Shown: positions 17,614-26,678, numbered from the stretch's first letter. The stretch: 64,000 nucleotides of DNA from Dyadobacter pollutisoli (GCF_026625565.1 NZ_CP112998.1:5420001-5484000), one strand, 5' to 3'. Made by a program: numbers and translations. The notes: a model not told the origin generated them from the letters alone.

Positions 17614-17719
17614 ATTACTGAATAACCACAAAAAAGCCTTCAGAGTTGCAATTATTTTTCACAAAATAACAGGCTGCGTATAGTCTTTGGGATTGTTTGT
17701 TTTCAAGTTTTGGTCCTTC

Positions 17720-17735
17720 ATGCAAACGATTGCAT
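17720..17735. promoter_or_regulatory. LacI-family-like operator upstream of susC-1
   Basis: ATGCAA-ACGA-TTGCAT is an inverted repeat with the central CG and TGCAAACG half-site typical of LacI/GalR regulators. It sits about 100 bp upstream of the susC -7 box, a position compatible with activation or looping. No LacI-type gene is in the window, so the regulator is unknown. Confidence 0.5.
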
Positions 17736-17836
17736 AATTATATTATTCCGAGAATAAATTTTATGTAACCGTTGGTACATTAATATTTATTATAAAAATA
17801 TCACCAATCACTACATTCTATTGTCCTCTCAATTTC

Positions 17837-17844
17837 TATATTTG
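17837..17844 (+). promoter_or_regulatory. -7 box of susC-1
   Basis: TATATTTG matches TAnnTTTG, 52 bp before the ATG at 17897. The same TATATTTGACT string occurs before susC-2 at 44564. A -33 element is not obvious. Confidence 0.55.
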
Positions 17845-17896
17845 ACTTAATATTGATAATTTTTAATACTTTCTTAACCATTAACTCCCTATTTGT

Positions 17897-20800
17897 ATGA
17901 AACAAAATTTACGAGTCTTTTTGACTTCCGTAACCTTATTGGTGTGGGCAGTGCTAAGTTCCGGCACATCCTACGCGCAGGAAAGACAGGTTACCGGTAA
18001 GGTCTCATCTGCCACAGACGGAGCCGGTATCCCGGGCGTCAATGTGCAACTAAGGGGCACCAACACCGGAACAGTTACCGATGCTGATGGCCGCTATTCT
18101 ATCGAAGCCAAAGGTGCCGATGCTGCTCTTGTATTTTCTTCAATCGGGTACATAAAGCAAGAAGTCGTAATCGGTGCAAAATCTGTTATCGACATAACCC
18201 TCGCCGATGACATCAAGAGTTTGACCGAAGTCGTTGTGACTGGTTACGCTTCTCAGCGTAAGCAGGATATTACCGGTGCCGTTACGGTGATCAGCCCGAA
18301 AGAGCTTACCGCGGTACCATCTGCAAGCGTTACCCAGATGCTTCAGGGACGTGCTGCCGGGGTAACTGTAGGAAATGACAACTCTCCTGGTGGAGGTACC
18401 ATGGTCCGTATCCGTGGTTTTGGATCTATTAACAACAACAGCCCACTTTATGTAATTGACGGAGTACCTACCCAGGGAACTCTGAACCAGCTTAACCCAA
18501 ATGACATTGAGTCCATGCAGGTATTGAAAGATGCTTCTGCGGCTTCTATTTATGGTGCGCGTGCTGCAAATGGTGTTGTGATCATTACAACCAAAAAAGG
18601 TAAACCAGGCGAGCCAAGCATTACATTTGACTTCTACACAGGTACTCAGAGACCCGGCAAAATGCTGAACTTGCTGAATACCAAAGAATTGGGTGAGTAT
18701 TTGTACCAGTCTGATATTGGAGCTGGTAAAAGCCCTTCTGTTACTTCTCCTTCCGTTCAATATAAATTTGGACCAAATGGAGAGCAAACTGTTGCGGACT
18801 ATATCTATCCAAATGTTTACGGCGAACTTCCTTCTAACTACACTTATACCAATGACATTGCTGATCCAAATCTTGGTAAAACAGCTTTCAACATTACAAA
18901 AGCGAACAAAGAAGGTACTGACTGGCAGGATGTAATTTTTGACCCGGCTCCAATTTCCAACTACCAGATCGGAGCAACAGGTGGTTCAAAATCTGCTAAG
19001 TATGCGATCTCAGCCAACCATTTCAAGCAAGATGGTATTTTGAGATATACCAAATACAAAAGATACTCTGTACGCGCTAACACCGAATTTACCAAAGGCA
19101 AAATCACAGTGGGAGAGAACCTTACATTTTCATATGATGAAAGACAAGGTATCACCAACAATGATGAAAGTAACCCGATCATGTTTGCGATCCGTGTTCA
19201 CCCGATCATTCCTGTGTTTGACATCACCGGTGGCCCGGCTGCATTGGGTGGAACCAACACTTCCCCATACAATGGTTTTGCTGGAAGCCGTGGTAGTAAC
19301 CTTGGAAATGCACCTAACCCGCTCGCACGTTTGTATCGTGAGAAAGACAACATTACCAGAGGTACGCACGTATTCGGTAACATGTTTGCTTCGATCGACA
19401 TTTTGCCAGGCCTTACCGGACGTACCAGCTTCGGTCTTGAATACAACCAGACAAACCGTTCTGAATATTTCCACAGAGATATCGAAGCTGCTGAGGCAAG
19501 AAATGCAAACAGCATGAACGTGATCAACAACCTTGACCGCTCGATTACCTGGTTCAACACTTTGAACTATTCGAAAATATTTGGACCTCACAATCTGAAT
19601 GTACTGGTAGGAACGGAAGCTGTTAAAACTTATGCAGCAGCCTTCCAGGCCAGCAGAAGTGGTTTCGCATTTGATGACCTTGACTACCGTTACCTGGATG
19701 CAGGTTCCGCGGCAGGTTTGGCCAATGCTGGCGCAGGAGCTACACGAAGCGCATTGTTCTCGCAGTTTGGTAAAATCAACTATGGTTTCAAAGACCTGTT
19801 CCTGGCTGACTTCACATTACGTCGTGACGGATCTTCCCGTTTCTCAGAAGCTAACCGATATGGTATTTTCCCTGCATTCTCGTTGGGTCTGCGTATGACT
19901 GAGTTGAGTTTCATGAAACCGACCAAAAAAGTATTGGACGATTTGAAACTACGTTTTGGCTGGGGTAAAACTGGTAACCAGCTGATCCCGAACGTGTACA
20001 ACGCTTATACGCTTTATGCGCCGGATCCACAAAACAATGCGTACGATATCAACGGTACCGGAACATCCATCGTGGGTGGATTTGACCTTGTACAATTTGG
20101 TAATGCCAATGGTAAATGGGAAACCAACACTTCTACTAACATTGGTCTTGACGCGGTGTTGCTGAACAACAAACTGGAATTTGTTCTTGACGTATACAAC
20201 CGTAAAACAACCGATATGTTGACCCAGATCGCCATACCAAGAACTGCTGGTACAGGTACTATTCCTTACACCAACATTGGAGAGGTTACTAATAAAGGTT
20301 TCGATATCGGTCTGAATTTCCGCGACAAAAAAGGTGATTTCTACTATACTGTTGGGGTGAACTTTGGTCACTACAAAAACGAAGTGGTGAAACTGAACAA
20401 TGACCCTAACGCTACCATCTTTGGATTCACAACTCGTCTTCCGGCTATGTCAGCTTCGAAAGCGGGATATCCTATCGGTAGCTACTATGGTTACTTTGTG
20501 GATGGTGTGATTAAAGACCAGGCGGAAGCTGATGCAGCTCCAAAATTCGGTTCTTATACACGTGAAGGTGTTTTCAAATTCAGGGACGTAAATGGTGATG
20601 GTATCATTACCGCTGCGGACAGAACGATCATCGGAAGCCCTCACCCGGATTTCAACTACGGTGTGAACCTGAATGTTGGTTACAAGGCATTCGACCTGAC
20701 TGTATTCGGACAAGGTGTACAAGGAAACGAAATCTTCAACTATACAAGATACTGGACGGATTTCAACGTATTCCAGGGTAACCGCTCTAAGGATATGCTT

Positions 20801-21157
20801 TACAACTCTTGGAAAAAACCAGGTGATGATGCAAAGCTTCCAAGACTTAACTCAGGTGATGCAACCAGCCAGCAGGTTTCTTCTTACTTCCTGGAAGACG
20901 GTTCTTATTTCCGGATCAAAAACATCCAGTTGACCTACACATTGCCTTCGGTGTTACTGAAAAAAGTGAAGATCGCATCGGCGCAAATTTATGTACAGGG
21001 ACAAAACCTGTTCACATTCACCAAATACACCGGTCTTGATCCAGACATCAACCTGAGAAGGTCAGGTAATGACAATGAGGACAAACACCTGGGTGTGGAT
21101 GAAGGTGCTTACCCTGTCTCCAAATCATATCTTGTAGGTTTACGTTTTGGCTTCTAA
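17897..21157 (+). CDS. SusC/RagA-family TonB-linked outer-membrane transporter (first pair)
   Basis: This 1086-residue outer-membrane protein begins with a signal peptide (ending near SYAQ). A carboxypeptidase-regulatory-like domain (about residues 33-110, VTGKVSSATDGAGIPGVNVQ) and a TonB plug with the SusC signature (LTEVVVTGYASQRKQDITGAV) follow, then the family's beta-barrel to the end (LVGLRFGF). It should import a glycan or other oligomer together with the SusD partner, which starts 34 bp downstream. No glycoside hydrolase is next to the pair, so the substrate cannot be guessed from context. A LacI-like palindrome upstream suggests sugar-dependent control. Confidence 0.95.
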   Translation: MKQNLRVFLTSVTLLVWAVLSSGTSYAQERQVTGKVSSATDGAGIPGVNVQLRGTNTGTVTDADGRYSIEAKGADAALVFSSIGYIKQEVVIGAKSVIDITLADDIKSLTEVVVTGYASQRKQDITGAVTVISPKELTAVPSASVTQMLQGRAAGVTVGNDNSPGGGTMVRIRGFGSINNNSPLYVIDGVPTQGTLNQLNPNDIESMQVLKDASAASIYGARAANGVVIITTKKGKPGEPSITFDFYTGTQRPGKMLNLLNTKELGEYLYQSDIGAGKSPSVTSPSVQYKFGPNGEQTVADYIYPNVYGELPSNYTYTNDIADPNLGKTAFNITKANKEGTDWQDVIFDPAPISNYQIGATGGSKSAKYAISANHFKQDGILRYTKYKRYSVRANTEFTKGKITVGENLTFSYDERQGITNNDESNPIMFAIRVHPIIPVFDITGGPAALGGTNTSPYNGFAGSRGSNLGNAPNPLARLYREKDNITRGTHVFGNMFASIDILPGLTGRTSFGLEYNQTNRSEYFHRDIEAAEARNANSMNVINNLDRSITWFNTLNYSKIFGPHNLNVLVGTEAVKTYAAAFQASRSGFAFDDLDYRYLDAGSAAGLANAGAGATRSALFSQFGKINYGFKDLFLADFTLRRDGSSRFSEANRYGIFPAFSLGLRMTELSFMKPTKKVLDDLKLRFGWGKTGNQLIPNVYNAYTLYAPDPQNNAYDINGTGTSIVGGFDLVQFGNANGKWETNTSTNIGLDAVLLNNKLEFVLDVYNRKTTDMLTQIAIPRTAGTGTIPYTNIGEVTNKGFDIGLNFRDKKGDFYYTVGVNFGHYKNEVVKLNNDPNATIFGFTTRLPAMSASKAGYPIGSYYGYFVDGVIKDQAEADAAPKFGSYTREGVFKFRDVNGDGIITAADRTIIGSPHPDFNYGVNLNVGYKAFDLTVFGQGVQGNEIFNYTRYWTDFNVFQGNRSKDMLYNSWKKPGDDAKLPRLNSGDATSQQVSSYFLEDGSYFRIKNIQLTYTLPSVLLKKVKIASAQIYVQGQNLFTFTKYTGLDPDINLRRSGNDNEDKHLGVDEGAYPVSKSYLVGLRFGF

Positions 21158-21191
21158 TCCTCTGATATTCACGAAATTTCATATTGTAACA

Positions 21192-22955
21192 ATGAAAAAA
21201 ATAACCTTAATAATCGTCTTAATTGGACTGAGCTTTTCTTGCTCTGACAGCTTTTTCGATCTGAAACCACAAGGCCGAGCGTCCTTGGAACAATTGAGCA
21301 ACAAAAACGGCGTCAACGCATTGTTGATCGGCGCCTACTCGCTTGTAGATGGAGTGGGATCCGGAAACACAGGTCGTCAGTCGACTGTTTCAAACTATGT
21401 TTTCGGTGGAATTGCCAGCGATGATGCGGTAAAAGGAACAGATGCCGGTGACCAGCCAGAGCAGTCCTTCATCGAACAATACAACTGGCTTTCGGATAAC
21501 ACTTACTTCCTTGGAAAATGGTGGCATCAATATGACGGCGTTGCAAGATGTAACGAAGTTATCCAGATCGTTAACGGTGAACTCGTAAAAGATATGACCG
21601 AGGCGGAGAAAAAGCAGGTGATCGCGGAAGCTCGTTTCTTAAGAGGTTTCTTCCATTTTGAAGCCAAAAAGATGTGGAATAAAATACCTTACATTGACGA
21701 AACGGTATATGTAGCTGCTGATCCCAACTCCACCAAAATTCCAAATACGGAGGATATCTGGCCTAAAATCGAAGCTGATTTCAAATTTGCAGCAGAGAAT
21801 TTGCCTACTACACAGGCTCAAAAAGGAAGAGCTACACAATGGGCTGCCAAGTCTTTCCTGGCCAAATCTTTCTTGTTTGAGAAAAAATGGGCTGAGGCAA
21901 AAGCTCTGCTTGATGATGTGGTAACCAACTCAGGCAAGAAACTGGTTGCTAACTACCACGACAACTACAGAACAACCGGAAACAACAACTCTGAGTCTAT
22001 TTTCGAGGTACAGTTTTCAGTAAATGACGGGACCAATGGTAACAATGGTAACGCGGGTGACAACCTGAACTGGCCCTATTCTGCTGGTGCTCCCGGACGT
22101 GGATGCTGCGGTTTTTACCAGGCTTCTCATAACCTCGTGAATGCATTCAAAACAGAAAACGGGCTGCCAATGATTGGTACAGCCGCTGACGGAACGTTGG
22201 ATACTTACAATAAAGTAGACCTTCCAAATGATCAGGGAATTGTAAGTTCAGCTGCATTTACATTGGACAAAACAGTACCTGTTGACCCCCGTCTCGACTG
22301 GACAGTTGGACGTCGCGGGGTAAACTTCCTGGATTGGGGCCCGATGCCGGGTTCTGCCTGGATCCGTGATCAGGTATATGCAGGTCCGTTTACAGGTAAA
22401 AAATGGATGTACTACCTGGCCGAAGAAAACAGTACTACCCACTCTACCAGCAAAAGGAACGTGAACAACAACTTCCGCATGATCAAGCTGTCGCACGTAT
22501 TGTTGTGGCTGGCTGAATGCGAAATTGAATTGGGAAACCTGGCTGTGGCTGAGGGATATGTTAACCAGATCCGTAACCGTGCAAAAACAGGATCCGTTCA
22601 GGATGCTTCTGTGACTTATAAAGTTGAGCCCTATGCGGCCGGTACTTTTGCTGCCAAAGGTGCTGATTTCGCAAGAAATGCGGTACGTATGGAGCAAAGA
22701 CTTGAATTTGCAATGGAAGGACATCGTTTCTTCGACCTGGTACGCTGGGGCATTGCAGAAAAAGTGCTTAACAAATATGCTGCGGAAGAAGCAGTACCTG
22801 GAAAAGAGCCATCAGGACGTGTATTCAGCAAGAGAGGTTATTTGTCGGGTAAAACATTCACTGCCAAAAACCTTTACTACCCGCTTCCTCAGGATGAAAT
22901 CCTGAACAGTCAGCTGGACGGAAAGCCTACATTGACCCAAAATCCTGGATACTAA
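21192..22955 (+). CDS. SusD/RagB-family surface lipoprotein (first pair)
   Basis: This 587-residue lipoprotein caps the SusC-1 barrel and binds the substrate at the cell surface. The lipobox LSFSC gives lipidation at C17, and the next residues (SDSFFDLKPQG) are the usual SusD start. The central TPR-like helical region and the C-terminal SusD domain (MEQRLEFAMEGHRFFDLVRWG) are present. I chose the ATG at 21192, because an earlier in-frame start at 21147 would overlap susC and lack a signal peptide. A strong terminator follows 33 bp after the stop. Confidence 0.95.
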   Translation: MKKITLIIVLIGLSFSCSDSFFDLKPQGRASLEQLSNKNGVNALLIGAYSLVDGVGSGNTGRQSTVSNYVFGGIASDDAVKGTDAGDQPEQSFIEQYNWLSDNTYFLGKWWHQYDGVARCNEVIQIVNGELVKDMTEAEKKQVIAEARFLRGFFHFEAKKMWNKIPYIDETVYVAADPNSTKIPNTEDIWPKIEADFKFAAENLPTTQAQKGRATQWAAKSFLAKSFLFEKKWAEAKALLDDVVTNSGKKLVANYHDNYRTTGNNNSESIFEVQFSVNDGTNGNNGNAGDNLNWPYSAGAPGRGCCGFYQASHNLVNAFKTENGLPMIGTAADGTLDTYNKVDLPNDQGIVSSAAFTLDKTVPVDPRLDWTVGRRGVNFLDWGPMPGSAWIRDQVYAGPFTGKKWMYYLAEENSTTHSTSKRNVNNNFRMIKLSHVLLWLAECEIELGNLAVAEGYVNQIRNRAKTGSVQDASVTYKVEPYAAGTFAAKGADFARNAVRMEQRLEFAMEGHRFFDLVRWGIAEKVLNKYAAEEAVPGKEPSGRVFSKRGYLSGKTFTAKNLYYPLPQDEILNSQLDGKPTLTQNPGY

Positions 22956-22988
22956 TAACGTAATAGGTTTTTAATCTGAACTAAATTG

Positions 22989-23019
22989 AAAAAAACCGGT
23001 CCCCGCGGCCGGTTTTTTT
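22989..23019 (+). terminator. Rho-independent terminator of the first susCD operon
   Basis: AAAAAAACCGG (22989-22999) pairs with CCGGTTTTTTT (23009-23019) around a 9-nt loop. The T-run ends the stem. Its final TTTG also serves as the -33 element of the next promoter. Confidence 0.88.
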
Positions 23020-23047
23020 GTGCATTGTTTTACAATAAATACTTTTG
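23017..23047 (+). promoter_or_regulatory. Promoter of the 54-residue orphan gene, overlapping a terminator
   Basis: TTTG (23017-23020) and TACTTTTG (23040-23047) are separated by 19 bp, a full match to the Bacteroidota consensus. The expected start is near 23053, about 18 nt before the ATG. Confidence 0.7.
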
Positions 23048-23070
23048 ATAAAATATTAAATCCATAAGTG

Positions 23071-23235
23071 ATGAAGCTGATAAACGAAAGTGACTACGAG
23101 AAAGCATCAGAAAGAGCTGATGAAATTTATGGTGCAAAAAAAGGTACGCCGGAAGAAAAGGAATTGAAGGAGCTACTGAAAGCACTCAAAGAGTACGAAG
23201 AGGATTTCATCAGAATGCTGAAAGACAACGAATGA
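23071..23235 (+). CDS. 54-residue orphan protein resembling the N-terminal part of HigA antitoxins
   Basis: This very short protein starts MKLINESDYEKASERADEIY and continues with GAKKGTPEEKELKELL, a pattern close to the toxin-binding N-terminal segment of HigA-type antitoxins (E-x-DYE-x-A-x-x-R, then GTPE-x-x-EL). It stops before any helix-turn-helix, and no toxin gene is adjacent. It has a consensus promoter of its own and a clean reading frame, so it looks expressed. It ends one base before the stop of the convergent YigZ-like gene. It could be an antitoxin remnant, a solo antitoxin acting on another HigB, or an unrelated small helical protein. The resemblance is by eye. Confidence 0.7.
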   Translation: MKLINESDYEKASERADEIYGAKKGTPEEKELKELLKALKEYEEDFIRMLKDNE

Positions 23236-23844
23236 TCAGGTTTTGAGGCTTACCACAAGCCCTTCCACCTTTTCGCACCGATCCATAAAACGCTCGGTGA
23301 GCGTAGTACGGACTTCCACATTCATTTGACATTCCATTTCAAAAACCTGATCAGTAACCGGCAGATCCATTTCTTTAACGATCCGCATGACGTCGTTCAT
23401 TTGAATGTAAGAAAATGACAGATTGTAAATGCTGAAAAAATGCCTGGTTATGATTTCAGCATTTTCCAATGCACCTTCTGTCCCCAGCTTGTAAGCATTG
23501 ATCAGTCCCGGTACACCAAGCAATGTACCGCCGAAATACCGCACAACTACTACCAGAATATTCGTAACATTCTTAGAATACAATGTATTTAAAATAGGTC
23601 TGCCCGCAGTACCCGAAGGTTCTCCGTCATCGCTCATACGGTAACTCATCCTGTCCGTCCCCAAGCGATATGCGTAGCAATGGTGAACTGCTTTCGGATG
23701 AAGCTCGCGAAGCTCATTCAGATAGGTTTTCGCATCGCTATCATTGAGAATGGGGTATGCGAAAGCTAAAAATCTACTTCCTTTATCTTTAAACAAACTT
23801 TCCGTGGGAGCGGCGATGGTTTGATAAGTATCTTCAAATAGCAC
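23236..23844 (-). CDS. YigZ/IMPACT-family protein
   Basis: This protein of about 202 residues belongs to the UPF0029 (IMPACT/YigZ) family. Diagnostic segments are FKDKGSRFLAFA, AVHHCYAYRLG, DDGEPSGTAGRPIL and VVVVRYFGGTLLG. Eukaryotic IMPACT regulates translation through Gcn1; bacterial function is not settled. An ATG at 23883 would give 215 residues but overlap the MFS gene by 50 bp. A GTG at 23844 gives the usual start LFEDTYQTIAAPTES with an 11-bp overlap, which I prefer. It is in an operon behind the MFS transporter gene and ends directly against the 54-residue gene on the other strand. Confidence 0.92.
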   Translation of the reverse strand: MLFEDTYQTIAAPTESLFKDKGSRFLAFAYPILNDSDAKTYLNELRELHPKAVHHCYAYRLGTDRMSYRMSDDGEPSGTAGRPILNTLYSKNVTNILVVVVRYFGGTLLGVPGLINAYKLGTEGALENAEIITRHFFSIYNLSFSYIQMNDVMRIVKEMDLPVTDQVFEMECQMNVEVRTTLTERFMDRCEKVEGLVVSLKT

Positions 23845-25024
23845 GGGAACGGTGTCTTTTAAATTGATATAGGAACACAACATAAATTAATGCCGCCAGT
23901 GCAAAGCCTGCCATGCAATAAAATACATTTTCCAGATTATGACGCTGGTTTGCAAAGATCGCAGCAGACAAAAACGCACCTAACCCGATACCAGCTTCGA
24001 GGGATATGAACATCGTCGCAATCGCCCGACCTCTGTTATCGTCCCGACTCAAATCGACCGTCCATGCTGAAAGTACCGGTGAAAGTATACCCATAGAAAC
24101 TCCGAAGAATGCTGCGCCCGTCAAAAACAAACTGATGGAATTCGCATAGCCCGTAATGACCATAGCAACTATCAAAATGCTGCACCCTACAATGGTAACA
24201 GGCATACGGCCATGCTTATCAGAGATTTTCCCTGCAAAAAGACGCACAAGAATGGAGAAAATCGTGAAGACCATGAAATAGTATCCTTTGTTTTGCAGCC
24301 CCAGGTAATCACTAAAATCGGGGGTAACCGTAGAAACTGCCCCGAAGCCAAAATAGCATAAAAAAGTGATGAGAGCGGGGCTAAATACATCGGGCTCAAA
24401 TACGTCGCGCCAGGTGATTTGAAAAGATTTGACTGAGAGCCGCTGCTTTTCCTTCAGCGTTTCCTTCATATTTAGAAGGATCGCAATCGAAAGGAATGCA
24501 AAAAGCGATGATGTGTAGAACAGCGCATTTAACGAAAATGTCATGCTGATCATACTGCCGACCGCGGGCCCAAATGCAGAGCCTACCCCCATACACATGC
24601 CGTGAATTCCCATTGCTTCTCCCCGGCGGTTGGCCGGAACAATGTCCGCTACATATGCCGCAGTTCCCGTGGGTTTGAACCCGGTAGAAAATCCGTGAAC
24701 GAGCCGTAAAAGCAGAAAAGGCATCACCGTCGTGAATATTGGATATAGAAACCCACAGATAAAGCAGACAATAGACCCAAAAGCCATGACAGGTACCCTA
24801 CCGACTCTGTCGGTAAGTCTGCCGCTGAATGGTCTTGACAAGCCGGCAGTCAATGTGAATAATCCAATGATAGAACCTTTGTATTCTGCGCCGCCCATGG
24901 ATGAAAGATAACCCGGCAGTTCGGGTATGAGCATGTTGAAGCTGGAAGAAAAGAGGAATGAGCTGAGGCCCAGCAGCCAGAATTGCGTCGTGAAGATTCC
25001 CGGAGAAGCAGTATTTCGCATCAC
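23834..25024 (-). CDS. MFS transporter
   Basis: This 396-residue inner-membrane protein has about 12 predicted helices. The loop between helices 2 and 3 carries the MFS signature GRLTDRVGRVPVM, and an echo of it (GKISDKHGRMPVT) follows helix 8. It resembles drug or metabolite exporters of the major facilitator superfamily; no substrate can be assigned. Its 3' end overlaps the YigZ-like gene by 11 to 50 bp, depending on the start of that gene, so the two are cotranscribed. Confidence 0.93.
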   Translation of the reverse strand: MMRNTASPGIFTTQFWLLGLSSFLFSSSFNMLIPELPGYLSSMGGAEYKGSIIGLFTLTAGLSRPFSGRLTDRVGRVPVMAFGSIVCFICGFLYPIFTTVMPFLLLRLVHGFSTGFKPTGTAAYVADIVPANRRGEAMGIHGMCMGVGSAFGPAVGSMISMTFSLNALFYTSSLFAFLSIAILLNMKETLKEKQRLSVKSFQITWRDVFEPDVFSPALITFLCYFGFGAVSTVTPDFSDYLGLQNKGYYFMVFTIFSILVRLFAGKISDKHGRMPVTIVGCSILIVAMVITGYANSISLFLTGAAFFGVSMGILSPVLSAWTVDLSRDDNRGRAIATMFISLEAGIGLGAFLSAAIFANQRHNLENVFYCMAGFALAALIYVVFLYQFKRHRSRAI

Positions 25025-25052
25025 GCAAAAATACGATTAGCTGGAAGATCAA

Positions 25053-25214
25053 TTAAAATAAAAAATCATTTTTTCCTGATTTCCGCAATTCCTCGATGGT
25101 TCTTTTAGCTTCTTCCACTTTTTTCTCCATCGAAGGGCTCAATTTGTGCCTTTTCATATTAGGATCCACCTTAACTCGTGAAAGATCTACCAATTTTTTT
25201 TCTGTCGTTTTCAT
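25053..25214 (-). CDS. Small 53-residue protein downstream of a DUF6934-like gene
   Basis: I do not recognise this protein with certainty. It starts with an ATG at 25214, reads MKTTEKKLVDLSRVKVDPN, and has a highly charged helical second half (MEKKVEEAKRTIEELRKSG). Its stop is 28 bp before the MFS start codon on the same strand. It lies 98 bp downstream of the DUF6934-like gene on the same strand, and small proteins with a similar VDPN core are, as far as I recall, found beside DUF6934 genes in Bacteroidota. The partnership is an inference and no function is known. Confidence 0.6.
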   Translation of the reverse strand: MKTTEKKLVDLSRVKVDPNMKRHKLSPSMEKKVEEAKRTIEELRKSGKNDFLF

Positions 25215-25312
25215 ACTTCTCTCATTTTAACAATAAACGCCTTAAATCGAACATTTGTCTCAAATGGAATTATTTTGTCTCCTAAAACTCCATAAACCTC
25301 AAACACATCACA

Positions 25313-25651
25313 TCAGTTAACATATTCACGATTTAGAATAATACGATATAGGCGAGTTCTTGACGGCGTGCTTCCTGTAAAATAAACCGCATTTTGAGAA
25401 TAAGACTTCAAAAATGCCTGAATAGCTTGAATGACTGTGGCAAGCACAAGTTCGGTATCCTTATTATTTGTGACAACGAGATCGTCAATTTCGTCATTCA
25501 TTTGTAAATCGCCGAAAGCAAGATTGTACAGCTTGTCTGTGATCTTAATAAACTGAATTTCTTTCGGTACGGTTTTATGCGTCGAAAGGCTCTGAAAAGT
25601 AAAAGTGAGGGAATCAGCCGAGGCTGTCAGTGGATAAAATTTCTGATTCAC
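25313..25651 (-). CDS. DUF6934-like protein
   Basis: This protein of about 112 residues resembles the Bacteroidota family DUF6934, of unknown function. Supporting segments are FYPLTASADSLTFTF near the start, YNLAFGDL, DDLVVTNNKDTELVLATV and TGSTPSRTRLYRIIL near the end. The open frame extends to a GTG at 25699, but a GTG at 25651 places the start (MNQKFYPL) where family members usually begin, so I use it. It sits upstream of a 53-residue gene in the same orientation and divergent from corA. The association of a small conserved protein and a tiny charged one suggests a two-gene unit. Confidence 0.65.
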   Translation of the reverse strand: MNQKFYPLTASADSLTFTFQSLSTHKTVPKEIQFIKITDKLYNLAFGDLQMNDEIDDLVVTNNKDTELVLATVIQAIQAFLKSYSQNAVYFTGSTPSRTRLYRIILNREYVN

Positions 25652-25730
25652 AAGTGCGTGTTTTTCCGAAATTACATATATCTTTTTAGTCTTCCACACC
25701 CTTTTGAATATAATTTCCCAACTTTAAAAA

Positions 25731-26675
25731 ATGGTACGTATATTTTACAAAGAAGGCCGGCTGATTAAACGCGAAAATGATATTCGTGAACTGGGCAAAG
25801 TCAAAAACCTTGTCTGGGTGGATTTGCAGTCTCCCACGGCGGAGGAAGAGGAATGGGTGGAGAACAAATGTAACATCAGTTTTCAAACGCCACAGGAGAT
25901 TGTGGAGATTGAAAGCAGCTCCCGCTTTTTTGAACAGAACGAGACCATCAACGCGAACTCCAACTTTTTGAAGATAGACCGGGACGGCTACGAAACCTAC
26001 CCTATCTCTTTTATTTTACATCAAAATGTGTTGTTTACCTACCGTCGCGGGGATTCCAAAACGTTTGCTGACACGGTAAAAAAGATGAAAGTCAGCCCCG
26101 AAGGGATTCAGAATGGCGTTGATTTTATGCTATTACTGCTTGAAACCCGCATTGAAGCAGATGCCGACTCTCTGGAAGGTATTTCACGCGATATTTCGGC
26201 GATCAGCAAGGATCTTACTCACGAGCAAAAAGCCCGGCAGGAAGTACTGATCCGGATCAGTGGATTGCAGGAAATTACGATGATGCTACGCGAGACGAGC
26301 ATTGATAAGCAGCGGGTACTTTCAGGAATTCTGAGAAGTCAGTATTTTCCCGAAGACCGGAAAGAACATTTGAGGATCATTCTCAAAGATATCAGCTCAC
26401 TGCTGGAATACACCACGTTCAATTTTGAGAGGCTGGAATACCTTCAAAATACCTTTATGGGCTTAATCAACCTGGAACAAAGCCAGGTGATTAAGATATT
26501 CACGGTGGTAACGATCATTTTTATGCCGCCCACACTCATCGCAGGTATTTTCGGCATGAATTATGATCATATCCCTTCGACTGGTGAACCTTGGGGATTC
26601 TGGATTTCGCTTTTACTAATGATCCTCTCTTCGCTCGTAGTATTGTGGTTTTTCAGAAGGAAAAAATGGATTTGA
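25731..26675 (+). CDS. corA: CorA-family magnesium/cobalt transporter
   Basis: This 314-residue inner-membrane channel lets Mg2+ (and Co2+ or Ni2+) into the cell as a pentamer. The cytoplasmic N-terminal domain, with a long coiled helix, covers residues 1-250. Two membrane helices close the protein, and the first ends in the diagnostic GMN motif (IFGMNYDHIP). The C-terminal basic tail (FFRRKKWI) is typical. It stands alone, divergent from the DUF6934-like gene and convergent with the FkbM gene, with only 3 bp between stops. Confidence 0.96.
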   Translation: MVRIFYKEGRLIKRENDIRELGKVKNLVWVDLQSPTAEEEEWVENKCNISFQTPQEIVEIESSSRFFEQNETINANSNFLKIDRDGYETYPISFILHQNVLFTYRRGDSKTFADTVKKMKVSPEGIQNGVDFMLLLLETRIEADADSLEGISRDISAISKDLTHEQKARQEVLIRISGLQEITMMLRETSIDKQRVLSGILRSQYFPEDRKEHLRIILKDISSLLEYTTFNFERLEYLQNTFMGLINLEQSQVIKIFTVVTIIFMPPTLIAGIFGMNYDHIPSTGEPWGFWISLLLMILSSLVVLWFFRRKKWI

Positions 26676-26678
26676 AAA

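Noticed and set aside
18140..18787. 215-codon open frame antisense to susC-1
   Set aside because: Lies wholly inside a firmly identified SusC gene on the other strand; its translation has no recognisable domain.
21147..21191. Extended SusD-1 start overlapping susC
   Set aside because: The extension lacks a signal peptide; the ATG at 21192 gives a proper lipoprotein signal.
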